64,000 nt of DNA from NCBI GenBank assembly GCA_021324755.1, contig JAJPIL010000028.1:62001-126000 (forward strand), written 5' to 3'. The stretch's first letter is position 1. Every line of letters begins with the position of its first letter. Position numbers and translations under genes: made by a program. Below are positions 54,848 through 63,602 of the stretch, piece after piece. The notes beneath the pieces were generated by a model that was not told where the DNA came from, ran no database searches, and saw only the letters and a program-made list of their open reading frames with translations. Source of the DNA: Pseudomonadota bacterium (GTDB taxonomy: Bacteria > Desulfobacterota > Binatia > Binatales > Binataceae).

Positions 54848-55606
54848 TTAAATTTCTTTCGAAACTCTTGCTTCGAACCGAGGTAACGGTGCTGGCTCGA
54901 ATGGCGCGCGGCAAGGCGGACCGTCGGCGAAATAATGGCACGCATTAGCGAGCTCGCGCCCGATGGCGATGATGCTCGATGAGCGAGTGCCATAGGTTTC
55001 AAGATGCACGCACAAAGCGCTCGACCGTGGCAAAGCGGGATCGAATCCCTCATGGTCGGCGAGAAGCTCCCCCAGCTTCGTCGGATCGCCACAAAAACAC
55101 TCCAGGGCAGCAAAGCGCCGATAAGCCCGGCTTATCCTGGGGCACTCAAAGTCGTCCACGTCAAGATTTGTAAGCATGTGAAACCCGGGCTCGAGGCGAA
55201 CTGTCTCAATTCGGCCTTTGCTTAGAAAGCAAACGAACGCCTCTTGCGGCGAAACCAAAAGAAGATTGAAGGGATTGTAAAGTTGAGGCCGCTGCCTACT
55301 AACCATCCAAGCTGCCTTGGAAGGAGTCGTCTCCTTTAGAGCGTCCAGGCAAAGCAGCCCTCGAGAGCGGGGCTTAGGGTTCGGAGCCTGGACTGAGCGG
55401 CGGTTAAGTAGCCCAGCAACCATTCCGTACTGGTTGATACCGAGCCAGGTGCCTCCGGCTTTCAGATCGAGGCCTCCCACGATCTCCGGCTGCTCGGCCA
55501 ACTTCCTCGGCGCAAGCGCGGGACGGTCGAAAAATTCGTCGCGATTGGCCGCTATTACGACCGGCCAGTCGTCGAAAACCTGAAAATAAAGAGCCAACGT
55601 GCACAT
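54848..55606 (-). CDS. NRDE (TANGO2) family protein
   Basis: 252 residues from ATG 55606. The start MCTLALYFQ with a free Cys2, followed by PVVIAANRDEFFDRPA and GGTWLGINQYGMVAGLLNRR, is diagnostic of the NRDE family, whose eukaryotic member is TANGO2. The N-terminal Cys suggests an Ntn-hydrolase-like active site after Met removal. Bacterial members may traffic haem or hydrolyse amides; I do not assign a role. It converges on queC with 24 bases between stops. Confidence 0.9.
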   Translation of the reverse strand: MCTLALYFQVFDDWPVVIAANRDEFFDRPALAPRKLAEQPEIVGGLDLKAGGTWLGINQYGMVAGLLNRRSVQAPNPKPRSRGLLCLDALKETTPSKAAWMVSRQRPQLYNPFNLLLVSPQEAFVCFLSKGRIETVRLEPGFHMLTNLDVDDFECPRISRAYRRFAALECFCGDPTKLGELLADHEGFDPALPRSSALCVHLETYGTRSSSIIAIGRELANACHYFADGPPCRAPFEPAPLPRFEARVSKEI

Positions 55607-55857
55607 CAGGAACGAAGTTCAACCTCCGACTTCTAAGATCACCCGAGACTCGCCGTTGCACTCTTTTTGGCACGGGCTACAATTCGAAACACTTGACACC
55701 TTCGAAATTAAAGCGCGCAACTGGCCGATGTCCTCACAAGCCATAATCGCATCAACCTTAACCGAAAAGGCGCCAAGACTTAAACTTGCTCTTAAACAGC
55801 GCGGCGCTTCTACTTTTCATGTTAGCGAACGAACGACGCTCAATGGGATAAGTTCAT

Positions 55858-56649
55858 ATGAACGACGGACAAGCAATCGCTCCGCCTGATGGTCGCCGCT
55901 TGCAAGCTCTAGGCGAAATGTTCAACCTCAGGGGCCGTTTGGCACTGGTTACTGGTGCGAGCCGAGGGCTGGGAAAAGCGATCGCGCTTGCACTGGCGGC
56001 CGCTGGCGCGGATGTGGCAGTCAACTACAAGGAGCACGCAGACAGGGCTCATCAGGTAGTGAAAGAAATAACAGCCCTTGGCGCGCGAGCAGATACTTTT
56101 AGAGCGGATGTCTCCAGCGAGGACGAAGTACGTTCGATGGTGCGCGAGGTTAACCGCCGCTTAGGCGTGATCGATATTCTGGTGAGCAACGCCGGAGTTG
56201 CACGCCCGGTTGAGTTCGACACGTTAACGGTTGAGACGTGGGACGAAGCGATCAGGATCAACCTGCGGGCAGCATTTTTAGTTGCTTCTGAAGTGATGCC
56301 ATCGATGCGACAGCGAAAGTGGGGAAGGATCATATTTATAACTTCAGATGCGGCGAACCTGGGCGGTATCGTTGGTCCCCACTACGCGGCATCCAAAGCT
56401 GGGCTTGCCGGCCTGATGCACTTTTACGCCGCCAATTTGGCTAAAGACGGAGTTACCGTGAATTCCATCTCGCCCGCCCTGGTGGCCACCGACATGCTGC
56501 GCGACAACCCGCGGGCAAAACCTCAAGCCTTACCGGTGGGCCGTTTCGGGACGCCCGAGGAAGTAGGCCTTGTAGCCGTGATGCTCGCATGCAACGGCTT
56601 TATCACCGGACAGACTATCCACGTAAACGGAGGCATCTACATGACGTAG
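55858..56649 (+). CDS. Short-chain dehydrogenase/reductase, FabG-like
   Basis: Up to 263 residues from ATG 55858; the true start may be ATG 55918 (MFNLRGRLALVTGA). The cofactor loop is TGASRGLGKAIA, the acidic/NADP region is VNYKEHADRA, NAG is in LVSNAGVARP, and the catalytic triad is S in FITSDAAN, YAASK and the preceding N of INLRAAF. GFITGQTIHVNGG is the usual C-terminal strand. It would reduce a 3-oxoacyl thioester or a related ketone. It converges on the CoA transferase pair; a role in acyl-CoA metabolism is plausible. Confidence 0.88.
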   Translation: MNDGQAIAPPDGRRLQALGEMFNLRGRLALVTGASRGLGKAIALALAAAGADVAVNYKEHADRAHQVVKEITALGARADTFRADVSSEDEVRSMVREVNRRLGVIDILVSNAGVARPVEFDTLTVETWDEAIRINLRAAFLVASEVMPSMRQRKWGRIIFITSDAANLGGIVGPHYAASKAGLAGLMHFYAANLAKDGVTVNSISPALVATDMLRDNPRAKPQALPVGRFGTPEEVGLVAVMLACNGFITGQTIHVNGGIYMT

Positions 56650-56773
56650 GAACCAAAAAGACACGCGATAAATGCGCACTTTCGGCTCCTTCCGCAGGCT
56701 CAGCAGACGCGCCTGTTGCAGCGTCGGTCCGTAAACTAATTTCCCTTAAACAACGGCAAAAAGTTCTAAGGTT

Positions 56774-57445
56774 CTACAGAAGCTCGATCTCCCTCAACGT
56801 AGGACTTGTTCGAAGATGCGGTTCGGTCAGTGCTTGAATTTCCTCAACCGACCACCCCGGCGCGTATTCCAACAAGGTCAGACCTTCACCCGAAACAGCG
56901 ATCACCGCGATATCGGTAACGATCAGGTTCACGCAGCGCGGTGCCGTTACAGGGGAGGTGCACCGCCTAACTATTTTTGGCCGCCCATCGCGGTCGACGT
57001 GAGTCATGGCAACGATTACCCGTTTTGCACAAAAAGCGAGATCCTGGGCGCCACCGATGCTTCCGATGCTCTTTCCCGGCATCACCGTGTTCGCCAAATC
57101 ACCTTGCTCCGAAACTTGAAATGCTCCAAGCACCGCTAGGTCAAGATGGCCACCGCGGATGACGGCAAAACTTTCGGCTTGGTCGACTATCGCCATGCCG
57201 GGACGGCGCAAGACGGGTTGAGAACCGGCGTTAATCAGCGTCGGGTCGGCGAGATTAGGGTTCTCGATTATTTCCCCGAAGCCGATCACGCCGTTTTCCG
57301 AGTGGAAAAGAATTTCTCGTCCCAAAGGAATAAAATTGGCGCACAGGGTCGGAATACCGATCCCTAGGTTTATCACCATCCCATCGCTAAACTCTTTGGC
57401 GACTCTAAAAGCGATCGCCCTTTCGTCAAGTCTTGAGCGAGCCAA
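56774..57445 (-). CDS. 3-oxoacid CoA-transferase, subunit B
   Basis: 223 residues from TTG 57445, six bases after GAGGG. SENGVIGFGE carries the catalytic glutamate that forms the CoA thioester; VINLGIGIPTL and GAQDLAFCAKRVIVAMTH are family marks. With subunit A it transfers CoA from an acyl-CoA such as succinyl-CoA or acetyl-CoA to acetoacetate or another oxoacid (ScoB/AtoA type). The stretch after VSEQGDLANTVMPG is typical. It follows subunit A by 25 bases. Confidence 0.92.
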   Translation of the reverse strand: MARSRLDERAIAFRVAKEFSDGMVINLGIGIPTLCANFIPLGREILFHSENGVIGFGEIIENPNLADPTLINAGSQPVLRRPGMAIVDQAESFAVIRGGHLDLAVLGAFQVSEQGDLANTVMPGKSIGSIGGAQDLAFCAKRVIVAMTHVDRDGRPKIVRRCTSPVTAPRCVNLIVTDIAVIAVSGEGLTLLEYAPGWSVEEIQALTEPHLRTSPTLREIELL

Positions 57446-57470
57446 CTTAAGCCCTCACGACAAGTTCTTT

Positions 57471-58244
57471 CTAAGATGGGACGTTCCAGGGTCTGGGAGA
57501 ACTTGGCCTTACCACGACTCGTTGCACGTAGACTCCAGGAGTCACTATGTGCTCAGCCTCGAGCTCGCCAAGTTCGACGATCTCGTCGACCTCGGCGATC
57601 GTTATCCTGGCGGCGCCGGCCATCGTGGCATTAAACGTGCGCGTACTTCCCCGATAGACTAGATTTCCATAGCGGTCAGCCCTGTGTGCGCGAATCAGCG
57701 CATAGTCTGCCCGAATAGCTCGCTCCAAAACACATTCACGACCGTCAAACTGACGTACCTCTTTGCCCTGAGCGGTAAAAGTACCAGCTCCGACCGGACT
57801 GTAAAACGCGGGAATTCCGGCCTTGGCGGCCCTAATCCGTTCAGCCATGGTTCCCTGAGGCACGAGCTCGACTTCGACCTCCCCGGCCGCTGCCTTCTTT
57901 TCCAGCGGCGTCTGCACGTGGCCGATGGCCGCCGCGAACGAAACGATGGCCTTACTCACCTGACCCCGCTCAATCAAGATGCCTTGGTCGTAGTAATCCT
58001 CTGGGTACCGGAGCAGCGGGCGCATCCGAGCTACCAACTGGTCCCTGAACTCCAGTCCCCAACCGGCAGAGTTCGCGACAATAGTCAAATTCTTGACGCC
58101 TTTGCGCGCGACCGCGGCAATCAGGTAACTGGGGCATTCAGCAAAACCGCCGAAACCACCAATCAGGAGGGTTGCGCCGTCGCGCATGTCGCTAACCGCC
58201 TCGTCAAAAGATCCAACCACTTTGTCGATCATCGACGCGCTCAA
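57471..58244 (-). CDS. 3-oxoacid CoA-transferase, subunit A
   Basis: 257 residues from TTG 58244 (ATG 58232 is an equally good start). LLIGGFGGFAECPSYLI is the glycine-rich CoA-binding opening of the A subunit, with GVKNLTIVANSAG, IPAFYSPVGAGT and the later ADRYGNLVYRG motif. The A-B order and the short spacing indicate a heterodimeric SCOT/AtoDA enzyme. It is the first gene of the two-gene minus-strand operon. Confidence 0.92.
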   Translation of the reverse strand: MSASMIDKVVGSFDEAVSDMRDGATLLIGGFGGFAECPSYLIAAVARKGVKNLTIVANSAGWGLEFRDQLVARMRPLLRYPEDYYDQGILIERGQVSKAIVSFAAAIGHVQTPLEKKAAAGEVEVELVPQGTMAERIRAAKAGIPAFYSPVGAGTFTAQGKEVRQFDGRECVLERAIRADYALIRAHRADRYGNLVYRGSTRTFNATMAGAARITIAEVDEIVELGELEAEHIVTPGVYVQRVVVRPSSPRPWNVPS

Positions 58245-58583
58245 CCGTAAACAGAAGCAACGCTTACTGCGCCCGCCTACGCAAGGTACGACGCCACTTT
58301 GTGGGCCTGGAGTTTAAACGATCAGCTCTTCAGGCGCGCTAAAGCTAAAAAGACTCGGACACAGTCGTCAGATTTGGGCGAGCGAACGGCTGAATTCTGG
58401 CACCAGCGTAATTTAGAAGACTCTACCAGGGAAAAAGAATTGCAACGCAAAGCCAAACGAAATCGGCTTGAACTAAGCTTTCATCTGACCGCCGCGCCGA
58501 CACGCTTAAACCACGCGATTAGTAGGCAATCCCCACTACTTCTTTCTCGCGACCCATCCCTTCCGCGGTCAACGCAAAAGCTC
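58245..58583. other. Intergenic region upstream of the CoA transferase operon
   Basis: About 340 bases between two minus-strand genes. It should carry the operon promoter. A 96-codon plus frame has no motif. I see nothing else. Confidence 0.4.
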
Positions 58584-59045
58584 CTATGATGCATAAGCTT
58601 CCTGAAATTCTTTAATCGCGATTGCAAAGTTGTGGCTTACTTTCTCGCCAGCGCCTAGCTTGATCAAGGCGTACCGTTCGTCAGCGTCGAGCTTGTCCCA
58701 CAGCGCCTTTGTCAGCTCGACGCCGACGGCCTTTGCGTTTTCCACCAGGCGTGCGGGTGGCTCAGCCGGCAAGTCAGAGGCGGGTTTGTCCGACTCCGGA
58801 AGCATTTCAACCTCCTCGCCTGAGCTCCGCTTAACCGCCTCGCGAACAAAAGCGCGCAAAGCCTCACGCTCTTCTTCGAGATTGACCGGAAAGTGACATA
58901 TCGCTAGGCGTTCGGCCTGTCCTAGCTGCTGCCATTGCCTGAGGCTCAACCGGATACGGCAAAGATCGAACTTGCGGCGCACCGCAAGCGGTATAAATTC
59001 AAGTGTTTCGTAAAGATCCTTCTCGAATTTAAAGCGTCTAAACAC
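58584..59045 (-). CDS. Nitrate reductase-associated protein family
   Basis: 153 residues from GTG 59045 after AAGGG. The start FKFEKDLYETLEFIPLAVRRKFDLCRI in short form matches the family in which an F-x-F-E-x-D-F head is followed by I-P-M-x-V-R-x-K-L-D and L-x-L-x-x-W. A conserved W-x-x-L...ER-x-A-L-x-K-L block ends the protein (WDKLDADERYALIKL). These small soluble proteins are often found near assimilatory nitrate genes; no such genes are in the window. The role is unknown. Confidence 0.75.
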   Translation of the reverse strand: MFRRFKFEKDLYETLEFIPLAVRRKFDLCRIRLSLRQWQQLGQAERLAICHFPVNLEEEREALRAFVREAVKRSSGEEVEMLPESDKPASDLPAEPPARLVENAKAVGVELTKALWDKLDADERYALIKLGAGEKVSHNFAIAIKEFQEAYAS

Positions 59046-59480
59046 CTACTTCGCCCTTAACCCTTGCCATCATGGTCAGCGCTCTTAAAACGATAAAGCA
59101 GCTCGGCATCCGGGCGCAAGGACTCGAAGCCGAATCCAGAGGGCGAGCCGCCTGCGCCTAACTTCGCAACAAAACAAAATTCGTTTCCAGCAAATAAACA
59201 AGCAGAGAAAAAGACGCGAGTATGTAGGGGTCATGGGCCTCAAAACCAGGCCACAGGTGCCAAACACGTGGATTGGGCCGCAAGCCTCAAAAAAGTAATC
59301 CCGGAGCCATCCTCTGCCTTTAGCGACACAGCTTTGCCAGTCTAACCAAGGCACCTTACGCTGGATTTTCTGTAATTTTTACAAATTTTCGCGTTCACGC
59401 CATTGTGCAACAAAGGGCGAATTACGACTTGAGTAAGCCCTTCTTAGGCTCTTAGCGCTACAAGCCGGGCAAAAGACACA
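59046..59480. other. Divergent intergenic region before the exopolysaccharide locus
   Basis: About 435 bases. A short frame on the minus strand (59085-59354) has no motifs. A sigma-54-type promoter lies just beyond its right end. Confidence 0.4.
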
Positions 59481-59494
59481 GGCACGACCTTTGC
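59481..59494 (+). promoter_or_regulatory. Sigma-54 (RpoN) promoter of the exopolysaccharide locus
   Basis: GGCACGACCTTTGC matches the consensus GGCACG-N4-TTGC fully, with GG (-24) and GC (-12) ten bases apart. Transcription would start near 59506, about 140 bases before the Wza-like gene. RpoN needs an enhancer-binding activator. Confidence 0.7.
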
Positions 59495-59644
59495 GTATGT
59501 GAACGTCAGGGCGATCAGGGAAACTTAAAGTAACGGTTCAGGAAAAAAGAACACTGAGTCGCAGCTTTTCGCCCAGGACGATCGACACGTCGGAGGGGTT
59601 TTAAGCAGTTAATAATTCCGACATTGGTAAATCCAGATCCAAAG

Positions 59645-60457
59645 ATGTTTCGGGGAACGCACTTTTGGAATATCGGCACGTTGCGCCTTCTCCGGTCGCA
59701 AGGACAGAGGCCGTTTATTGTCGTCGTTGCATTGATCGTATCGTTGTCGCTACTGGGTTGCTCTTCAAGCGCCAGTAGAGAAGAAGCGAAAATCGCAAGC
59801 CCGCATCCTGCGCTCTTAACGCCTGAACAATGCGAGGCCAACGCCGCTATTCAGAAGGCGGCTCTTTATACCGATACCACATCGCTTATCCAGCCTGGCG
59901 ATCAGCTTGCAATCGACTTTTATCTAAGCCCCGAGTTCAGCACCAAAGTCACTGTCGGACTCGACGGGAACGTCTCGCTTCCTGTCGCTGGCGTGGTGCA
60001 CGCAGCCGGCCTTACCCCAGCCCAGTTCGCCGCTGTGCTCGACAAGGCTTATGAAAAGGAGCTGCGCGAGCCGAACGCAACGGTCCACATAATAGGAACG
60101 CCTGGTCGCCAAGTTTATATCGGTGGCGAAGTGATGCATCCCGGCGCATTTCCATTGCTACCTGGGATGACAGCGCTACAGGCCATTGTCACCGCTGGCG
60201 GCTTCACCGAATATGCCAATAAGAAGAAGGTTTTACTGGTACGACGGGATGCCTGTGGGATAGTTCACAGCGAAATCCTCAATTTACAGGCCGCTATGGC
60301 ACATCCCGATAGCGGCGAAGACGCCACTCTCGCTTCCCGAGACCTCGTGCTGGTCACGCCCAAAAAGATACAGGCAGTCAACCAATGGGCAAGACATTAC
60401 ATACAGAATATGGTGCCCTTCTCGTTCGAACCATACATGATGGTGCCCGCACCCTAG
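59645..60457 (+). CDS. Wza-like polysaccharide export lipoprotein
   Basis: 270 residues from ATG 59645 (TTG 59624 is an alternative). A signal peptide with lipobox LLGC (SLSLLGCSSS) makes it an outer-membrane lipoprotein. The Poly_export domain is IQPGDQLAIDFYLSPEF then TVGLDGNVSLPVAG, followed by a SLBB domain (QVYIGGEVMHPGAFPLLPGM). Wza-type proteins form the outer-membrane channel for capsular or exopolysaccharide. The C-terminal VNQWARHYIQNMVPF is the membrane-crossing helix. A GumC-like partner stands downstream. Confidence 0.93.
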   Translation: MFRGTHFWNIGTLRLLRSQGQRPFIVVVALIVSLSLLGCSSSASREEAKIASPHPALLTPEQCEANAAIQKAALYTDTTSLIQPGDQLAIDFYLSPEFSTKVTVGLDGNVSLPVAGVVHAAGLTPAQFAAVLDKAYEKELREPNATVHIIGTPGRQVYIGGEVMHPGAFPLLPGMTALQAIVTAGGFTEYANKKKVLLVRRDACGIVHSEILNLQAAMAHPDSGEDATLASRDLVLVTPKKIQAVNQWARHYIQNMVPFSFEPYMMVPAP

Positions 60458-60681
60458 AGCTCAACTGTCGAACAGGGGCGGGACTGAAGTGCGAGGGCAG
60501 CGGCGGGACTCTATCTGCGCAGGCGACCAAATTAACGAAGGTGGCACTGGCAGAACTCATTTGAGAATAGCGGTCAAGGCTTTCGAGGATTAGACAGCAT
60601 GAACAGTTATCAAAACCCGGTGCTCGTCGAAAGCAACTTGTAAGAGCGTTTGAAAATACAGGGTCGTGCACATAAACATCG

Positions 60682-61596
60682 ATGCGAAACCCAACACCTA
60701 ATGTAATCTTCGGAGGCGAGGGCGCTATTCGGGTAAAGTGGGTTTCAGTCCTGTCGCTCTTGGTATTTTTCGCTGTCCAAGGGTGTCAAAATGCGATGCT
60801 CTCGAGCGCGCAAAAGGAGGCGGCAGCCGGACGCTATCAGGCGGCACATGAACATTACGAAGCAGCACTAACCCAATCCCAACAGCTAAGTCCACGCGAA
60901 CGTCAACAGGCTTCCGACGGTCTTTGTCTTACGGAGTATTTGATCGGCGCTCCCACTTATTCGCTGAGCAAACAATATCACGATTGCAGTGCTGCTGCCG
61001 CTTCCAACCCAAAGGGCGAGAGCCCCCGAATCGCAGCCGAGCTCGCAGCGCGCTTGCGCAGCGAAGCCGAGGCTCAAATACAACGATCTCTTGAGCGTCG
61101 CGACATAAAAAGCGCTATAACGCAGGTACTCAGCTACGAATCGATCGCTGGGGCGGACAGGTCGAAGGTAGCGAAATGGTCGGAGCAAATATGGCAAATA
61201 CTCGAGCGCAAAGAGCAGCGGAAAACAGCGCGGCCTTCCAAGCGCCTCACCTCAGAAATCGCTAAACTGGCCAAAGAGAATAGCAAGGTGCGGCGACTCA
61301 GCCGGCAGAATTTTGCGAAATGGGTAAAAGAGAACGCTCGCGCGTCGCGCACTGACCCGGAGATAAATCCGAGCCTTCATGGCAAAGTTCTAAACCTGTG
61401 GATTTCCGAATCCGCCTTGCCTCTAAGCACGACCCAGCTCGAGCATTTTGCCAAGATTAACGACGCCTTTGCCGCCTGGTGTGGTTGCGACGCCAAAACC
61501 ACTGTCAGCCTGGCCCATTCGCATCTGCCCGCCTATCTTATGCGCCTCGATCCGGATACTGGCCGCTCGGAAGTCGTCGTATTAGTCGAAAAATAG
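60682..61596 (+). CDS. Lipoprotein of the exopolysaccharide locus, possible TPR protein
   Basis: 304 residues from ATG 60682. A leader ends in a lipobox-like VQGC (VFFAVQGCQNAM). The next 60 residues form a TPR-like pair (AAAGRYQAAHEHYEAALTQS). The rest is helical with two later cysteines (AWCGCDAK). No enzyme motif is seen. Its position between Wza-like and GumC-like genes suggests a periplasmic accessory for polysaccharide export; XrtA-type loci carry comparable lipoproteins. I do not recognise a named family. Confidence 0.6.
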   Translation: MRNPTPNVIFGGEGAIRVKWVSVLSLLVFFAVQGCQNAMLSSAQKEAAAGRYQAAHEHYEAALTQSQQLSPRERQQASDGLCLTEYLIGAPTYSLSKQYHDCSAAAASNPKGESPRIAAELAARLRSEAEAQIQRSLERRDIKSAITQVLSYESIAGADRSKVAKWSEQIWQILERKEQRKTARPSKRLTSEIAKLAKENSKVRRLSRQNFAKWVKENARASRTDPEINPSLHGKVLNLWISESALPLSTTQLEHFAKINDAFAAWCGCDAKTTVSLAHSHLPAYLMRLDPDTGRSEVVVLVEK

Positions 61597-62002
61597 CTTA
61601 CCGCCAGAATCGATCGGGACCGCTAAAACCGGTCTTCGTTTCGAAGCTTGGTCAATTTGCGGCGTACCACACGTATAAGGGATAAACCGCTTAGCAAAGG
61701 CTACCCGGGTTTTTCTCAACAGAATCTATCTTTGCACCCATCTTCGTTATAGTCGCGAAAATCCGCAAACGGCTACTGATGTTGCGCATCGAGCTGTGCC
61801 ACGCACCTGAATGAATGCAAGCGTGGTCGGAGCTAGTCTAGGCGTCAGACTTTTTAGTTCACGGCTTCTCACCATCACTCTAAAGCCTTCGCTTGAATGC
61901 TGTTGCCAGCCACACCGTGTAATTTTTACTGCCTCCCATTTTCCATGAGGCGCCAAATTTCCAAAAAGCGCGTATTTTTCTCGGATCAGCAAAAGATCTG
62001 AC
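61597..62002. other. Intergenic region before the GumC-like gene
   Basis: About 400 bases. Short frames in both directions lack motifs. A second sigma-54-type promoter follows at 62003. Confidence 0.4.
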
Positions 62003-62017
62003 TGGTACGAATTTCGC
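62003..62017 (+). promoter_or_regulatory. Sigma-54-like promoter before the GumC-like gene
   Basis: TGGTACGAATTTCGC has GG and GC ten bases apart and keeps TGG-ACG and the GC of the consensus; the T replacing C at -22 and the C in the -12 box weaken it. Transcription would start near 62029, 53 bases before the ATG. Confidence 0.5.
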
Positions 62018-62081
62018 TTAGATCACACGGCAGCATGGCACGGAAAGGTGCGCAAACAGCGAGTCCCGTAGAAGCTTAGCG

Positions 62082-63596
62082 ATGGAGAAACAGGTCGAAT
62101 ACTGGATCGAGCTTATCTTTCGGCGCGGCGCTACCGTATCTAGAGTTGCCGCGGTTGTGATGGGGATCGTTGTGGCGATAACGCTGGTGACACCACCAGT
62201 TTACGAGTCAAAGGCAAAGGTGCTCATTCAAGATAGCCGCGCACAATTACTTGTCTCGCCAGGGCTTCAAAGCAACTCTTCTTCCCAGCCTTCGGCGGTA
62301 AGCTATCCAGTTACCGAGCAGGATTTGAACTCCGAACGCGACCTCTTAGTCAGTCCCTATCTTGTCGCTCAGGCACTCGCACGCATCGACTGGCCCGACG
62401 CCTCTGGGACGTGGTCGGGCCTCATCAGCAAAACGCTGGCCGCACTCGTAAGCTTGCCGATGCTCGGCTATCAGACGCTCCATCGTACGCCGGCGCTTAC
62501 CGACCAAGCGCGCCGTATCGCCAACGTATCAAAACACCTTTCATCCTGGGTAATCAGGCGATCGAACCTGATCGAAGTGAGTTTTACCGCTCACGATCCC
62601 AAATGGGCACAAACCTTTTTGTCTCGGCTGATCGACCAGTACCTGGACTACCATGCTGGCCTCTCCAACGATCCGCGGGCGATGCGTTTTTTCGAGACTC
62701 AAGCACAGCTTTTGAAGGAACGCCTTCAAAGATCTGAGGAAACCTTGCGCGCGCTTGAGCTTCAAACCGGCATCACCGATCTCGCCGAGCAGCGCCGAAA
62801 GCTCACCGAGGAACTCGCCGCGCTCGAGGACGAGCTCAATGACACCCATGCCGAGCTGGCTGCAACCAACAGCGAAGTGGAGCTCCTCAAGGAGCAGTCC
62901 CGTCACACTCCTCAATTGCTGACCAAGGAGACCCGGCAGGAGCAGAATCTCGCATTACAACAGCTAAAGCCCGAAGTGCTTCGGCTCGAGGCGGAGCGAG
63001 CCGAGCTTTTAAGCCGCTACCAGTCTAGTAGCGCCCGGATCCGACAAATCGAAGCGAAACTTTCGGCTGCGAAATCGATCCTAGAGCACGAAAACGAGCT
63101 CGAAATCAAAGAATCCAGCGTGACACTCAATCCGGTTTGGATAGCCGTCGACACCAGCCTCAAGCAGGCCCAGGCCAAAGCCGCCTCCCTCAAGGCGCGC
63201 GAAGCCGCTTTACAACAACAGATCGCAGCCGTGCGCCAGCGAGTCGGAGAGTTGATAAACGACGGCGTGGAAATCGAGCGTGCCCAACGTCAAGTTGAAG
63301 CTGATCGGGAGGTCTATCTTTCTTACATCCGCAAAGGCGAGGAGGCGCGGGCAAGCCACGGGCTCAACCAGAGTAAAATTTTCAACGTAAGTGTCGCACA
63401 ACCGCCGAGCACTCCGCTCAAGCCTGTCTCACCTAACGTTCCGCTCAACCTCGCCGTCGGCGCCCTGCTAGCGCTGGTTTTGGGCTGTGGGGCGGCCTAC
63501 TGGGAAGAATGGCGTGACCCCAAGGTTTACGCCTTGGCAGCGATAACCCAACTGACCGGACTCGACAGCATAGGGGCGATTCCCGAGGAAGAGTAG
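62082..63596 (+). CDS. GumC/Wzz-type chain-length determinant protein
   Basis: 504 residues from ATG 62082. An N-terminal membrane helix (VVMGIVVAITLVTPPVYESKAKVLI) carries the Wzz motif, the middle (about 215-450) is long coiled coil, and a second helix near 465-485 (LNLAVGALLALVLGCGAAYW) precedes a short cytoplasmic tail. The C-terminal PSTPLKPVSPNVPLNL is the proline-rich segment of this family. Such proteins set polymer length and link the inner-membrane synthase to the Wza channel. No BY-kinase domain is attached. It precedes the XrtA-type ATPase by six bases. Confidence 0.92.
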   Translation: MEKQVEYWIELIFRRGATVSRVAAVVMGIVVAITLVTPPVYESKAKVLIQDSRAQLLVSPGLQSNSSSQPSAVSYPVTEQDLNSERDLLVSPYLVAQALARIDWPDASGTWSGLISKTLAALVSLPMLGYQTLHRTPALTDQARRIANVSKHLSSWVIRRSNLIEVSFTAHDPKWAQTFLSRLIDQYLDYHAGLSNDPRAMRFFETQAQLLKERLQRSEETLRALELQTGITDLAEQRRKLTEELAALEDELNDTHAELAATNSEVELLKEQSRHTPQLLTKETRQEQNLALQQLKPEVLRLEAERAELLSRYQSSSARIRQIEAKLSAAKSILEHENELEIKESSVTLNPVWIAVDTSLKQAQAKAASLKAREAALQQQIAAVRQRVGELINDGVEIERAQRQVEADREVYLSYIRKGEEARASHGLNQSKIFNVSVAQPPSTPLKPVSPNVPLNLAVGALLALVLGCGAAYWEEWRDPKVYALAAITQLTGLDSIGAIPEEE

Positions 63597-63602
63597 CGAG
63601 TT

